DNA of 64,000 nt from assembly GCF_002929215.1 (NCBI RefSeq), contig NZ_PJII01000002.1, positions 336,753 to 400,752 of the forward strand, written 5' to 3'. Under the pieces are notes generated by a model. That model was not told the DNA's origin and searched no databases. It worked only from the letters and a program-made list of their open reading frames with translations. This DNA is from Arthrobacter sp. ZGTC412 (lineage in GTDB: Bacteria > Actinomycetota > Actinomycetes > Actinomycetales > Micrococcaceae). How positions within the stretch are numbered: the stretch's first letter is position 1; every line of letters begins with the position of its first letter. The translations under genes and the position numbers were made by a program. This document shows positions 8,001 to 15,459 of the stretch, piece by piece.

Positions 8001-8770
8001 GCAGCACAAGCGCGGCACCCGCCGCTCAACCAGTCAGTGACAGCGACTCGGTGGTCAAGGTCACCGACCTGGTGGCCGGTTACCTTCCCGGGGTCAACAT
8101 CCTGAACGGCTGCAGCATCGAGGCCCGCAAAGGCGAACTGATCGGCATCATCGGCCCCAACGGTGCGGGTAAATCCACGCTGCTGAAAGCAATGTTCGGC
8201 CTCGTCAAGGTCCATTCAGGAACAGTGGTGGTGCGCGGGCAGGACATTACGGGACTAAAAGCAAACAAGCTGGTGAGCCGGGGCGTAGGTTTCGTCCCGC
8301 AAACCAACAACGTCTTTGCCACCCTGACCATCGAGGAAAACCTGCAGATGGGCATGTTCCAGCGTCCCAAGGACTTCGCGGAGCGGTTCGACTTCGTCAC
8401 CAGCCTGTTTCCTGAACTCGGTAAGCGCCGGGCCCAGCGTGCCGGCTCCCTCTCTGGCGGCGAGCGCCAGATGGTGGCGATGGGACGCGCGCTGATGATG
8501 GATCCGGCAGTGCTGTTGCTCGACGAGCCGTCCGCGGGCCTCTCCCCCGTCAAGCAGGACGAAACCTTCCTGCGCGTCCATGAGATCAACCGCGCCGGAG
8601 TATCGGTGATCATGGTGGAACAAAACGCCCGGCGCTGCCTGCAGATCTGCGACCGTGGGTACGTCCTGGACCAGGGCCGGGATGCCTACACGGGCAGCGG
8701 CCGTGACCTGATGAAGGACCCCAAGGTCATTCAGCTTTATCTGGGCACGCTGGCCGATACCGTCGAGTAA
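7997..8770 (+). CDS. livF: LivF-type ABC transporter ATPase
   Basis: A 257-residue second ATPase of the importer, with Walker A GPNGAGKST, signature LSGGERQM, Walker B VLLLDEPSAGL and the switch His region replaced by VEQNARRCL, as is normal for LivF. The ATG at 7997 overlaps the livG stop (ATGA). It is the last gene of livHMGF and ends 17 bp before a terminator hairpin. The family imports leucine, isoleucine and valine but also urea or amides in some members, so the substrate is not proven. Confidence 0.94.
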   Translation: MSSTSAAPAAQPVSDSDSVVKVTDLVAGYLPGVNILNGCSIEARKGELIGIIGPNGAGKSTLLKAMFGLVKVHSGTVVVRGQDITGLKANKLVSRGVGFVPQTNNVFATLTIEENLQMGMFQRPKDFAERFDFVTSLFPELGKRRAQRAGSLSGGERQMVAMGRALMMDPAVLLLDEPSAGLSPVKQDETFLRVHEINRAGVSVIMVEQNARRCLQICDRGYVLDQGRDAYTGSGRDLMKDPKVIQLYLGTLADTVE

Positions 8771-8787
8771 AGGCCCAACCGCCACAC

Positions 8788-8821
8788 AAAGAACCCCTGT
8801 CCGGTTGGACAGGGGTTCTTT
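8788..8821. terminator. Bidirectional terminator between livF and binding-protein gene
   Basis: A perfect 15-bp stem (AAAGAACCCCTGTCC at 8788-8802, complement at 8807-8821) has a GGTT loop and A/U ends. It separates the convergent livF stop (8770) and the binding-protein stop (8838). Confidence 0.93.
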
Positions 8822-8837
8822 GATGTTGCGGGTGGTG

Positions 8838-10190
8838 TTACAGCTTGCCGAACTCCGACTGGAGCGGCTTGAGCTTGTTGTCGTTGGTGTACTCGTAGAT
8901 GCCGATGTAGGCCTCTGTGGGGTCGCCGGCGTCGGAGAAGGTTACAGGGCCGGACTGGCCGTCGTAGTCGATGTCCTTGCCCTCACGCAGCAGCGTGACG
9001 CAGGACGGGAAGCTGGTGCACTTCTCACCCGATTCCGAGACCCCCTTGAGCTGCTTGGCGATTTCAACACCGCTGGTGCTTCCGGCAGCCTCGGATGCCA
9101 GTGCAATCAGGTTCACGGCATCGTAGGATTCACCGCCGTAGGTGAAGTCCTTCAGCGCCGGGTCCACTTCAAGAAGCTTCTTGGTGAAGGATTCGTTGGC
9201 GAAGGTTCCCGGGAAGGTGCCGTGGGCGCCTTCCATGGTGCCGGGCTGGAAGTCCTTGCTGTAATCCGAGGTGTTGCCGTCCACCAGGAACATCTGGTTG
9301 GCCTTCACACCCTTGCCGGTCATCAGCGGCACGATGCTCTTGGCCTGGTCAAAGGTGATCAGGGCGATGGCATCGGGCTTGGCTGCAATAACCTTGTCCA
9401 CCTGGCTGCTGAACTGGGTATCGCCCTCGTTGAAGAGCTCCTCAGCCACCACCTTGCCGCCGGCTGACTCGAACGCTGCCTTGATGTTGGTCGCCAGCCC
9501 TGTGCCGTAGGCGTCGTTCAATACGATCATGCCGACAGTCTGGGCACCGCAGGTGACCATGTAGTTACCCAGGACCTTGCCTTGAAGAACGTCGGAGGGC
9601 GCCGTACGCCAGTACAGGCCCTTGTCGTCCCACGTGGTGAAGTCCGGTGAGGTGTTGGCGGGCGAGAACTGCAGCACACCGGCGCCCGTGATCTGGTTGA
9701 TGACCGTCTTGGAAACGCCGGAGGAGGCTGCGCCGATGATGGCGCTGACACCCTGGCCAAGCAAAGCAGAGGTGGACTGGGTTGCGATGTCCGTCTTGGT
9801 GTCGCCCGAGTCGCGGTGGACTACCTGAACAGGCTTGCCGAGGACGCCGCCGGCATCGTTGACTTCCTTGATACCGAGGTTAACACCAGCAATTTCCGGT
9901 GGGCCCAGGTAGGCCAGCGAACCAGTGGTGGGCAGGAGAGAGCCGAGCTTCAGCGGGGTCTTGGTTGTGCCCTTTGACGGAGGGACCGCGCCGCCCGCGC
10001 CAGTCGCCTGGGCGGTGCTTCCGCCGGTAGAGCCGGGCGCCGGGCATGCGATGCCTGCCGCTGACCCGGTGGCGGTTTCGGACGCCGTGGGTGTGGACGA
10101 ACCGCCGCAAGCCGTTGCCATAAAGGCGACGCCGATGCCAAGCGCTGTCAGCTTGGCAACGCGGGTTCCCGCCTGGGGGAATAAAGTCAT
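8838..10190 (-). CDS. ABC transporter substrate-binding lipoprotein, Liv (amino acid) family
   Basis: A 450-residue lipoprotein of the periplasmic-binding-protein type I (LivJ/LivK-like) family. A lipobox MATAC lies near residue 28, followed by a Gly/Ser/Thr-rich linker, then the binding fold (LGSLLPTTGSLAYLGPPEI, VVHRDSGDT, IGAASSGVS, MIVLNDAYGTG, FPGTFANESF). GAGGAG precedes the ATG at 10190. It is convergent with livHMGF rather than inside the operon, yet is the obvious partner for that transporter because they share a terminator. A CRP/GlxR-like site lies upstream at 10291-10306. Confidence 0.93.
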   Translation of the reverse strand: MTLFPQAGTRVAKLTALGIGVAFMATACGGSSTPTASETATGSAAGIACPAPGSTGGSTAQATGAGGAVPPSKGTTKTPLKLGSLLPTTGSLAYLGPPEIAGVNLGIKEVNDAGGVLGKPVQVVHRDSGDTKTDIATQSTSALLGQGVSAIIGAASSGVSKTVINQITGAGVLQFSPANTSPDFTTWDDKGLYWRTAPSDVLQGKVLGNYMVTCGAQTVGMIVLNDAYGTGLATNIKAAFESAGGKVVAEELFNEGDTQFSSQVDKVIAAKPDAIALITFDQAKSIVPLMTGKGVKANQMFLVDGNTSDYSKDFQPGTMEGAHGTFPGTFANESFTKKLLEVDPALKDFTYGGESYDAVNLIALASEAAGSTSGVEIAKQLKGVSESGEKCTSFPSCVTLLREGKDIDYDGQSGPVTFSDAGDPTEAYIGIYEYTNDNKLKPLQSEFGKL

Positions 10191-10290
10191 TTACGAGCTC
10201 CTCGATCTAAAGGTGCGAACGGCCTTTGACACGAAAAATCAGGTGTTCCTGATGTAGCTTTCAAGCTAATGCATATGCACAGGGAAGATA

Positions 10291-10306
10291 AGTGAGAGAG
10301 GTCACA
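10291..10306 (-). promoter_or_regulatory. CRP/GlxR-like operator upstream of the Liv binding-protein gene
   Basis: On the minus strand the site reads TGTGACCTCTCTCACT, matching TGTGA-N6-TCACA at nine of ten defined positions. It is about 100 bp before the ATG at 10190. Cyclic-AMP receptor family proteins of actinobacteria bind this motif at carbon and nitrogen transport genes. The assignment is by motif only. Confidence 0.5.
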
Positions 10307-10344
10307 CTTACATAACAGTCGTTGCATATGTGGAATTAAATGCA

Positions 10345-10399
10345 GGAAAGCCGCCCGCGGTGCGGACGGCTTCCTCTTCCGGCGGCCCCTGGCCGCCGG
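10345..10399 (-). terminator. Hairpins downstream of the tRNA gene
   Basis: Two adjacent stems lie just after the 3' end of the minus-strand tRNA: CCGGCGGCC/GGCCGCCGG (10379-10387 with 10391-10399), and a 9-bp stem with one G-U pair plus flanking GGAA/UUCC (10345-10374). The U tract is weak, so this is a probable rather than certain intrinsic terminator. Confidence 0.55.
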
Positions 10400-10409
10400 T
10401 TCTGCCAGG

Positions 10410-10483
10410 TACCCCAGGTGGGACTCGAACCCACAACACGCGGATTTTAAGTCCGCTGCCTCTGCCAATTGGGCTACTGGGGC
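10410..10483 (-). tRNA. tRNA with anticodon UAA (Leu), short variable loop
   Basis: A cloverleaf of 74 nt without an encoded CCA. The acceptor GCCCCAG pairs with CTGGGGT (first pair G-U). The anticodon stem GCGGA/TCCGC holds loop CTTAAAA, so the anticodon is TAA. The T arm is GTGGG-TTCGAGT-CCCAC and the discriminator base is A73, as required for leucine. The variable region is only 5 nt (GTGTT), a class I shape, whereas bacterial leucine tRNAs normally have a long class II arm. It is a clean tRNA by pairing. The amino acid identity rests on the anticodon and A73. Confidence 0.9.
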
Positions 10484-10503
10484 AACGGCTCAATGGTATC
10501 CCG

Positions 10504-11466
10504 TCAAAGGCGTGAGAACGGTTCGGCATACCGGAATGTGCCATGGACACCGCCCGGCCACAGGGCGAGTGGCAGCAGTTGGAAATAATCGCCCCATTCA
10601 TCCTCGGGCGGGAGCACACCCAACGTTGCGGCCGGGACAAAGCCGAAGCGGGAGTAGTATTCGGGGCTGCCGAGCAGGGCGATACCGATCTCCCCCGCAT
10701 CGTTTGCCCTGGCAATGCTCTCCTTCATCAATGCAGAACCGATGCCGTGCCTCTGAAGCCGTGGGGTGACACCGATGGGGCCGAGGCCCAGCAGTTCCTG
10801 GCGGCCCACCCATCCGCGTGTGCTGATCACATGCCCCACCACCTCGCCGTCCAGGACCGCGACCAAGCTGAAATCGGGGAGGTACTCCTTGGCGTCGAAG
10901 AGCTCCCGGAGCACGTTGACCTCCACCGGTTCCCCGTCGGCAGGTAGCCCGGTGGCCGGCGAGATGGCGAACGCATCCGCTGTCAGTGCGAGGATCGCAT
11001 CCCGGTCCTCCGGAGTCTCTTCCCGCAGCAGGACTTCAGGCCGGGGTATCTGCCCGCGGCCTTGCCCAGGCGCGTTCTGCGCTGCGAGCTCAGCCAGAAC
11101 CTCAAGGGCGCGGGGCGCGTCGGCCACGGGCACCAGCAGGTGGTCGTGGTGGAACCCGGCAAGGACATTGCAGCTGATCCTGGCATCCGTGAGGGCTTTG
11201 CTGACGGCGGCGGTGAGTCCCACGGCTTCCAGGGCGGAGTGGATCTGCAAGGTGATCCAGGCGCCCACGAAGTCGTAGGACAATCCTTCCTTGTCCGCCT
11301 GCGCACGGGGCAGGACCACAGTGAGGCCCTCAGCTTCCCGTACTGCCGCTTCGATGCCGGACGTCAGTGGCCGCCCGTGCGGCCACAGGACGTAGACGTA
11401 CTCACCCGCGCGCCGGACCGGGTGCATCCCTGCCAGCAGGGCTTGAAGGTTCTTCTCGCCAGTCAT
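10504..11466 (-). CDS. ACT-domain / GNAT acetyltransferase fusion protein
   Basis: A 320-residue protein. Residues 1-135 resemble the small stand-alone ACT-repeat proteins (ACT_3/ACT_7 type: YVYVLWPHG, LTVVLPRAQADKEG, WITLQIHSALEAVGLTAAVSKAL, FHHDHLLVP). Residues 155-320 are a GNAT N-acetyltransferase, with the acetyl-CoA loop LGPIGVTPRLQRHGIGSALM and GSPEYYSRFGF. Such ACT domains usually bind amino acids, so ligand-gated acetylation is an inference. The substrate is unknown. ATG 11466 was chosen because a TAGACT box lies exactly 7 nt upstream. A longer frame to 11535 would run through the terminator of the neighbouring ndh gene. Confidence 0.82.
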   Translation of the reverse strand: MTGEKNLQALLAGMHPVRRAGEYVYVLWPHGRPLTSGIEAAVREAEGLTVVLPRAQADKEGLSYDFVGAWITLQIHSALEAVGLTAAVSKALTDARISCNVLAGFHHDHLLVPVADAPRALEVLAELAAQNAPGQGRGQIPRPEVLLREETPEDRDAILALTADAFAISPATGLPADGEPVEVNVLRELFDAKEYLPDFSLVAVLDGEVVGHVISTRGWVGRQELLGLGPIGVTPRLQRHGIGSALMKESIARANDAGEIGIALLGSPEYYSRFGFVPAATLGVLPPEDEWGDYFQLLPLALWPGGVHGTFRYAEPFSRL

Positions 11467-11479
11467 GCTGACCAGTCTA
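11467..11479 (-). promoter_or_regulatory. Leaderless promoter -10 of the ACT-GNAT gene
   Basis: TAGACT (complement of 11474-11479) is followed by 7 nt and the ATG. There is no ribosome binding site, which fits a leaderless mRNA. Confidence 0.6.
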
Positions 11480-11524
11480 GAAGGCGGTGCCGGCGGCAGG
11501 GCGGATGCTTTCTGGAAAACGCGA

Positions 11525-11558
11525 ACGGCGGCCATCCCCCAAAAGGGACAGCCGCCGT
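11525..11558 (-). terminator. Terminator of the ndh transcription unit
   Basis: The outer stem ACGGCGGC (11525-11532) pairs with GCCGCCGT (11551-11558). Inside it, TCCC/GGGA adds four pairs. A TTTT run follows a few bases later on the minus strand. It lies 22 bp after the ndh stop. Confidence 0.75.
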
Positions 11559-11579
11559 CGTGCGCTGATGCAGGCCGGT

Positions 11580-13055
11580 CTATTTAACGCTGGCCGGGAG
11601 CACTTGCGCTGTCGTGGTGGCGGTGGAGCCGGAGCCGCCGGCCACCGGCGCAGGAGCGTCCGCAGCGGGTGCGGCGGCCGGCTTGGGAGCCGGAGTAGCT
11701 GCTGCCACGAAGGCGCCGCGCGGGTTGTCCAGGTCCATCAGCTGCGTGGTGTCGCGGCCTGCGAAGAAGCTGAGGATCCAGTTGAAGACCACACGGAACT
11801 TACGCTCGAACGTGGGCATGGCCATGCCGTGGTAGCCACGGTGCGCGAGCCAGGCGAGCCCGCCCTTGAGGCCGATGCTGCCCACAAGGTTGATGTTGGC
11901 AACGCCTTTCCACTCACCGAAGCCTGCAACAGCGCCCAGGTTCTTGTGCTTGTAGTCCTTCAGCGGCTTGTCCCAGCGGGAGGCCCACAGGTTCTTGGCG
12001 AGGCGTTTGGCCTGGCGGAGCGCATGCTGGGCGTTAGGGACGCAGGTGCCGTCCGGGAGGCCCTTGCCGGTCAGGTCCGGCACGGCGGCGACGTCGCCGG
12101 CTGCCCAGGCGTTGTCGATGATGCCTTCATCGCCTGCAACCCGGAGGTCCGGCAGAACGCGCACGCGGCCGCGGGGCTCGAGCGGGAAGTCGGTGGAGCG
12201 GACCATGGGGTTGGCCTGCACGCCGGCGGTCCACACGAGGGTGTCCGTTTCGAACTCCTGGGCGGGGGTCTTGTCCGGGAGGTTGATGAGCTTGAGGCTG
12301 CCCTCGGCGTTGTCCAGGGACGTGTTGAGGAGCACCTCGATGCCGCGGCTGCGGAGGTGCTCCACAACCCATTCCGCCTGCTTGGCGGTGACTTCCGGCA
12401 TAATCCGGCCCATGGCCTCAACCAGGACGAAGCGGACTTCCTCCTGCTTGATGCGGGGGTTGTTCCGGACCGCAGCCCGGGCCAGGTCCTCCATCTCGGT
12501 GATGCACTCGATGCCGGCGAATCCGCCGCCCACCACTACGAAGGTGAGGGCCTTGGCTCGGGCAGCGGGGTCGGTCATGGTGGAGGCGACCTCGATGCGC
12601 TCCAGGACCTTGTTGCGGAGGGCAACAGCTTCCTCGATGGTCTTCAGGCCGATGCCCTTGTCCGCGAGGCCCTTGATGGGGAACGTACGCGTGATGGCAC
12701 CTGCGGCCAACACAACGTCGAAGTAGGGAACCTCAAAGTGTGCGCCGCCATCAGCGGGAGCCACTACGGCGGTGCGGTTGGCGTGGTCGACCGAGGTCAC
12801 GCGGCCCTGGATCAATTCGGTCTGCTTAAGGTGCTGGCGGTGGGAAACCACAGCGTGGCGCGCCTCGATGTTGCCACCGGCCACCTCGGGCAGGAACGGC
12901 TGGTAGGTCATGTACGGCAGTGGATCCACGAGGGTGACGATGCCACCGGCATTCGCGATCTTCTTCTGCAATTTGAGTGCTACGTACAGGCCGACGTACC
13001 CGCCGCCGACGACGAGTACCCTGGGACGGTCCTGGAGCTCTGGGGTGGTTGCCAT
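11580..13055 (-). CDS. ndh: Type II NADH dehydrogenase (NADH:quinone oxidoreductase)
   Basis: A 491-residue two-dinucleotide-fold flavoprotein: an FAD-binding VLVVGGGYVGLYVAL near residue 13, the NADH-binding VVVGGGFAGIECITEME near residue 173, and the second FAD-contact region AWAAGDVAAVPD near residue 307. It passes electrons from NADH to menaquinone without pumping protons, bound to the membrane through a C-terminal amphipathic segment (FNWILSFFAGRDTTQLMDLDNPRG). The last 55 residues are a Pro/Ala-rich tail not usual in the core family. There is no ribosome binding site; a TATCCT box 6 nt before the ATG suggests a leaderless mRNA. A Rex-like operator overlaps the promoter. Confidence 0.93.
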   Translation of the reverse strand: MATTPELQDRPRVLVVGGGYVGLYVALKLQKKIANAGGIVTLVDPLPYMTYQPFLPEVAGGNIEARHAVVSHRQHLKQTELIQGRVTSVDHANRTAVVAPADGGAHFEVPYFDVVLAAGAITRTFPIKGLADKGIGLKTIEEAVALRNKVLERIEVASTMTDPAARAKALTFVVVGGGFAGIECITEMEDLARAAVRNNPRIKQEEVRFVLVEAMGRIMPEVTAKQAEWVVEHLRSRGIEVLLNTSLDNAEGSLKLINLPDKTPAQEFETDTLVWTAGVQANPMVRSTDFPLEPRGRVRVLPDLRVAGDEGIIDNAWAAGDVAAVPDLTGKGLPDGTCVPNAQHALRQAKRLAKNLWASRWDKPLKDYKHKNLGAVAGFGEWKGVANINLVGSIGLKGGLAWLAHRGYHGMAMPTFERKFRVVFNWILSFFAGRDTTQLMDLDNPRGAFVAAATPAPKPAAAPAADAPAPVAGGSGSTATTTAQVLPASVK

Positions 13056-13067
13056 AGATCAAGGATA
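13056..13067 (-). promoter_or_regulatory. Leaderless -10 box of ndh
   Basis: TATCCT (complement of 13062-13067) is followed by 6 nt and the ATG at 13055, with no Shine-Dalgarno sequence. Confidence 0.65.
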
Positions 13068-13074
13068 CAGCAGT

Positions 13075-13092
13075 TTGTGAAAATCTTCACTA
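13075..13092 (-). promoter_or_regulatory. Rex-type redox operator upstream of ndh
   Basis: TTGTGAAAATCTTCACTA (plus-strand reading) matches the Rex consensus TTGTGAA-N4-TTCACAA at 13 of 14 defined positions. It lies 8 bp upstream of the ndh -10 box, over the spacer and -35 area, where a bound repressor would block transcription. Rex senses NADH/NAD and is known to control ndh and other respiratory genes in actinobacteria. Confidence 0.75.
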
Positions 13093-13113
13093 ACTGCCCA
13101 AAAGCTACAGGGC

Positions 13114-14505
13114 CTAGGTCTGACGCTTGGAATCCACCCTGCCAATCACGCCTGTGTCGGGCTCCTCCGCCGGCTCCGTCGGTCTCCCCGCCGCCCGCCG
13201 GAGCTGGATCACCGCTGCCGCGATGATCGCCACGAACAGCAGGCTAAACCCGATCACGACGGCGGCGCCGAGGGCACTGTCCCGCTGCGACGGCGGCTCG
13301 GCCGCGGGTACGGTGGCCTCCGGCAGGGTGGGCACCGCGCTGGGGACTTCCGCGGTGGGCAGCGGCGCGGGGGTGGCAAAGTTGCCCCGCCGGTGGACCC
13401 GGATCCATTCACTGATGGAACCAAGCGGGTTTGCAGCTGCTTCGGGCACGTCGGCCTTCAGCGCCGCCTCTGCGTTGAGGACCCCGAAGCCGTAAAGGGG
13501 ATCCTTGCCGGGGGCTCCGGCGTCCTTCGCCGTTGAAACAATCCTGTTGACTACCTGTTCGGCGCTCATGTCCGGCCACTTGGAACGGATCAGCGCGGCA
13601 ACGCCGGCAACGATGGGTGTGGAGCCGGAGGTCCCCGCCCATTCCGCGTAGCTGCCGCCTGGCACGCCGCCCAGCAGGTTCTCCGCGGGCGCCGCTACGC
13701 CGATGCTGATTCCCTGGGAGGATGCATCAACGCTCGCTGTGCCCTTGCGATCCAGGCCGGCAACCGTGAGGACGCCGGGAATGGTGGCAGGAGCGCCCAC
13801 CTGAATGTTCCCGCCCACCCGGTTGCCGGCGGCGGCCACAATCACTACGTCTTTTTGCTCGGCGTAAAGGAAGGCCGCGTCCCAGCTTTGCGGCCACTGC
13901 GGGGTGGTGCTGCCAAGGGAAATGTTGATGACCCTGGCGCCGTTGTCCACCGCCCAACGGACGGCCTCGGGGATCTGGTCCTGGTCGCTTTTGCCCGACG
14001 GGTTCGTTGAGCCCAGCCACGTGGAGACCGCGAGGATCTGGGCTTCCGGAGCTACCCCCACGATTCCGTCAGGGGGAAGGGCTCCGGGGCGACGCGAGGG
14101 CGAGGGTGAGGCTGAGGCTTTTGCGGGTTGGTGGCCGCGTCCTGCGAGCATGGTGGCCACCAGCGTGCCGTGTTCCGTCTTGGAGCCTACGCCCTTCTGG
14201 CCGTTTGGCTGTCCGGAACCGGAGGCGTCATAGCCGCCGGCAACGGCTCCCTTCAGGTCCGGGTGCTGGGCGTCCACGCCGCTGTCGATTACGGCTACCT
14301 TGACCCCGGCGCCCTTGGATACCTCCCAGGCCTTGGTGATGCCGGACTCTGCCAGCCAGTACTGCTTGTCGCGCCATTCGTCCGCCTGCGCCGCCGGGGC
14401 GGCGAACAGGCCGCTGACGAGGCAGCCGCCGGCCAGGACCAGCGCGAGCAGGGCTGCGCCGGTCCGTCCAAGCGGTGGTCTGATCCGGGTCGTGGATATC
14501 TGCAT
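13114..14505 (-). CDS. Mycosin-type S8 serine protease, secreted and membrane-anchored
   Basis: A 463-residue subtilisin-family protease with a signal peptide (LLALVLAGGCLVSGLFAAPAAQA, cut here into its hydrophobic core and AQA cleavage site near residue 41). The catalytic residues are Asp in AVIDSGVD, His in EHGTLVA, Asn in AAAGN and Ser in GTSGSTP. A Pro-rich stretch and a single C-terminal membrane helix (AAVVIGFSLLFVAIIAAAVI) follow. This layout matches mycosins (MycP) of type VII secretion. No ESX/type VII core genes lie nearby, so the substrate is unknown. The ATG is 6 bp after the ppx stop, in the same direction, so it is probably the last gene of the eno-proximal block. Confidence 0.88.
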   Translation of the reverse strand: MQISTTRIRPPLGRTGAALLALVLAGGCLVSGLFAAPAAQADEWRDKQYWLAESGITKAWEVSKGAGVKVAVIDSGVDAQHPDLKGAVAGGYDASGSGQPNGQKGVGSKTEHGTLVATMLAGRGHQPAKASASPSPSRRPGALPPDGIVGVAPEAQILAVSTWLGSTNPSGKSDQDQIPEAVRWAVDNGARVINISLGSTTPQWPQSWDAAFLYAEQKDVVIVAAAGNRVGGNIQVGAPATIPGVLTVAGLDRKGTASVDASSQGISIGVAAPAENLLGGVPGGSYAEWAGTSGSTPIVAGVAALIRSKWPDMSAEQVVNRIVSTAKDAGAPGKDPLYGFGVLNAEAALKADVPEAAANPLGSISEWIRVHRRGNFATPAPLPTAEVPSAVPTLPEATVPAAEPPSQRDSALGAAVVIGFSLLFVAIIAAAVIQLRRAAGRPTEPAEEPDTGVIGRVDSKRQT

Positions 14506-14511
14506 GGGCCG

Positions 14512-15459
14512 TCAGCCGATACTCAGGGCTATGCCGTCGAGGATGTCGTGTTCGCTGGCCGTGGCTGTGGCGATGCGCCCGCCGCTGAGCTCTGCCAGCC
14601 GTTCGAGGATCCGGCCCCACACCAGTCCCCCCGCGCCGATGACATCCACCCGGCCGGGGTGCATGTAGGGCAGGGCGGCGCGGTCCGACCGCGTCATGGC
14701 GAGGAGGTCGGCGGAGGCCGCCCGGACTGTGTCGAGGGGCAGTTCAGTGCCGTGAATCGCGTTTGGTGAATATTCAGGAAGGCGAAGGGCATGCGCGGTG
14801 ATGGTGGTAATGGAACCGGCAACGCCCACGACGGCGGTGGCGCGTTCCAGGGGTACGTCCTGTCCGGCGCGGGCGATGGCGGCGTCCACGTCAGCTTCCG
14901 CGGCAGCTATCTGTTCAGCGGTGGGCGGGTCCTGGCGCAGATGCCGTTCGGTCAGGCGCACACAACCGATGTCCACGGACTTGGCCGCCGTCACCCCGGC
15001 TGCCGTACCCAGGACGAACTCGGTGCTTCCACCGCCCAGGTCAACCACCAGCACCTCCTGGCCATCAAGGATGGGCAGGACACTGCTGGCTCCGGCAAAG
15101 GACAGCGCCGCTTCCTCATCGCCGGAAATGACCTCAGGTTCCACGCCCAGGAGGTCCCGGATGCCGTCCACGAAGACGTCCCGGTTCCGTGCGTCACGGC
15201 TGGCGGAGGTGGCAACGAAACGGACCTTGACGGCACCGTGCCGCTTTATCAGGCTGGCGTACTCGGCGGTGGCCGCAAACGTGCGTTCCAGGGCATCCGG
15301 GGCCAATTCGCCGGTGGCGTCCACTCCCTGGCCCAGCCTGACTACGCGCATCTCGCGCACGACATCTTTGAGGCTGGTGGTTCCGTTGCTGCGGTCGATG
15401 TCCGCGATCAGGAGGCGGATGGAATTGGTGCCGCAGTCGATGGCGGCGACGCGGGTCAT
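14512..15459 (-). CDS. ppx: Exopolyphosphatase / guanosine pentaphosphate phosphohydrolase family
   Basis: A 315-residue Ppx/GppA protein of the ASKHA fold, the short actinobacterial form without the C-terminal HD-like domain. It has the phosphate-1 loop AIDCGTNSIRLLIAD at the N-terminus, and VVDLGGGSTEFVLG near residue 140 as the second loop. It should cleave terminal phosphate from polyphosphate or pppGpp. Its ATG overlaps the stop of the DUF501 gene by 4 bp, so the two are coupled. The same order (eno, DivIC-like, DUF501, ppx) occurs in mycobacteria. Confidence 0.94.
   Translation of the reverse strand: MTRVAAIDCGTNSIRLLIADIDRSNGTTSLKDVVREMRVVRLGQGVDATGELAPDALERTFAATAEYASLIKRHGAVKVRFVATSASRDARNRDVFVDGIRDLLGVEPEVISGDEEAALSFAGASSVLPILDGQEVLVVDLGGGSTEFVLGTAAGVTAAKSVDIGCVRLTERHLRQDPPTAEQIAAAEADVDAAIARAGQDVPLERATAVVGVAGSITTITAHALRLPEYSPNAIHGTELPLDTVRAASADLLAMTRSDRAALPYMHPGRVDVIGAGGLVWGRILERLAELSGGRIATATASEHDILDGIALSIG

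Noticed and set aside
11467-11535. Longer N-terminus for the ACT-GNAT protein
   Set aside because: It would start within the ndh terminator hairpin, while the ATG at 11466 has a correctly spaced -10 box.
11487-13226. 579-codon open frame antisense to ndh
   Set aside because: Low-complexity Gly/Ala/His-rich product typical of antisense frames in high-GC genes; ndh is well supported.
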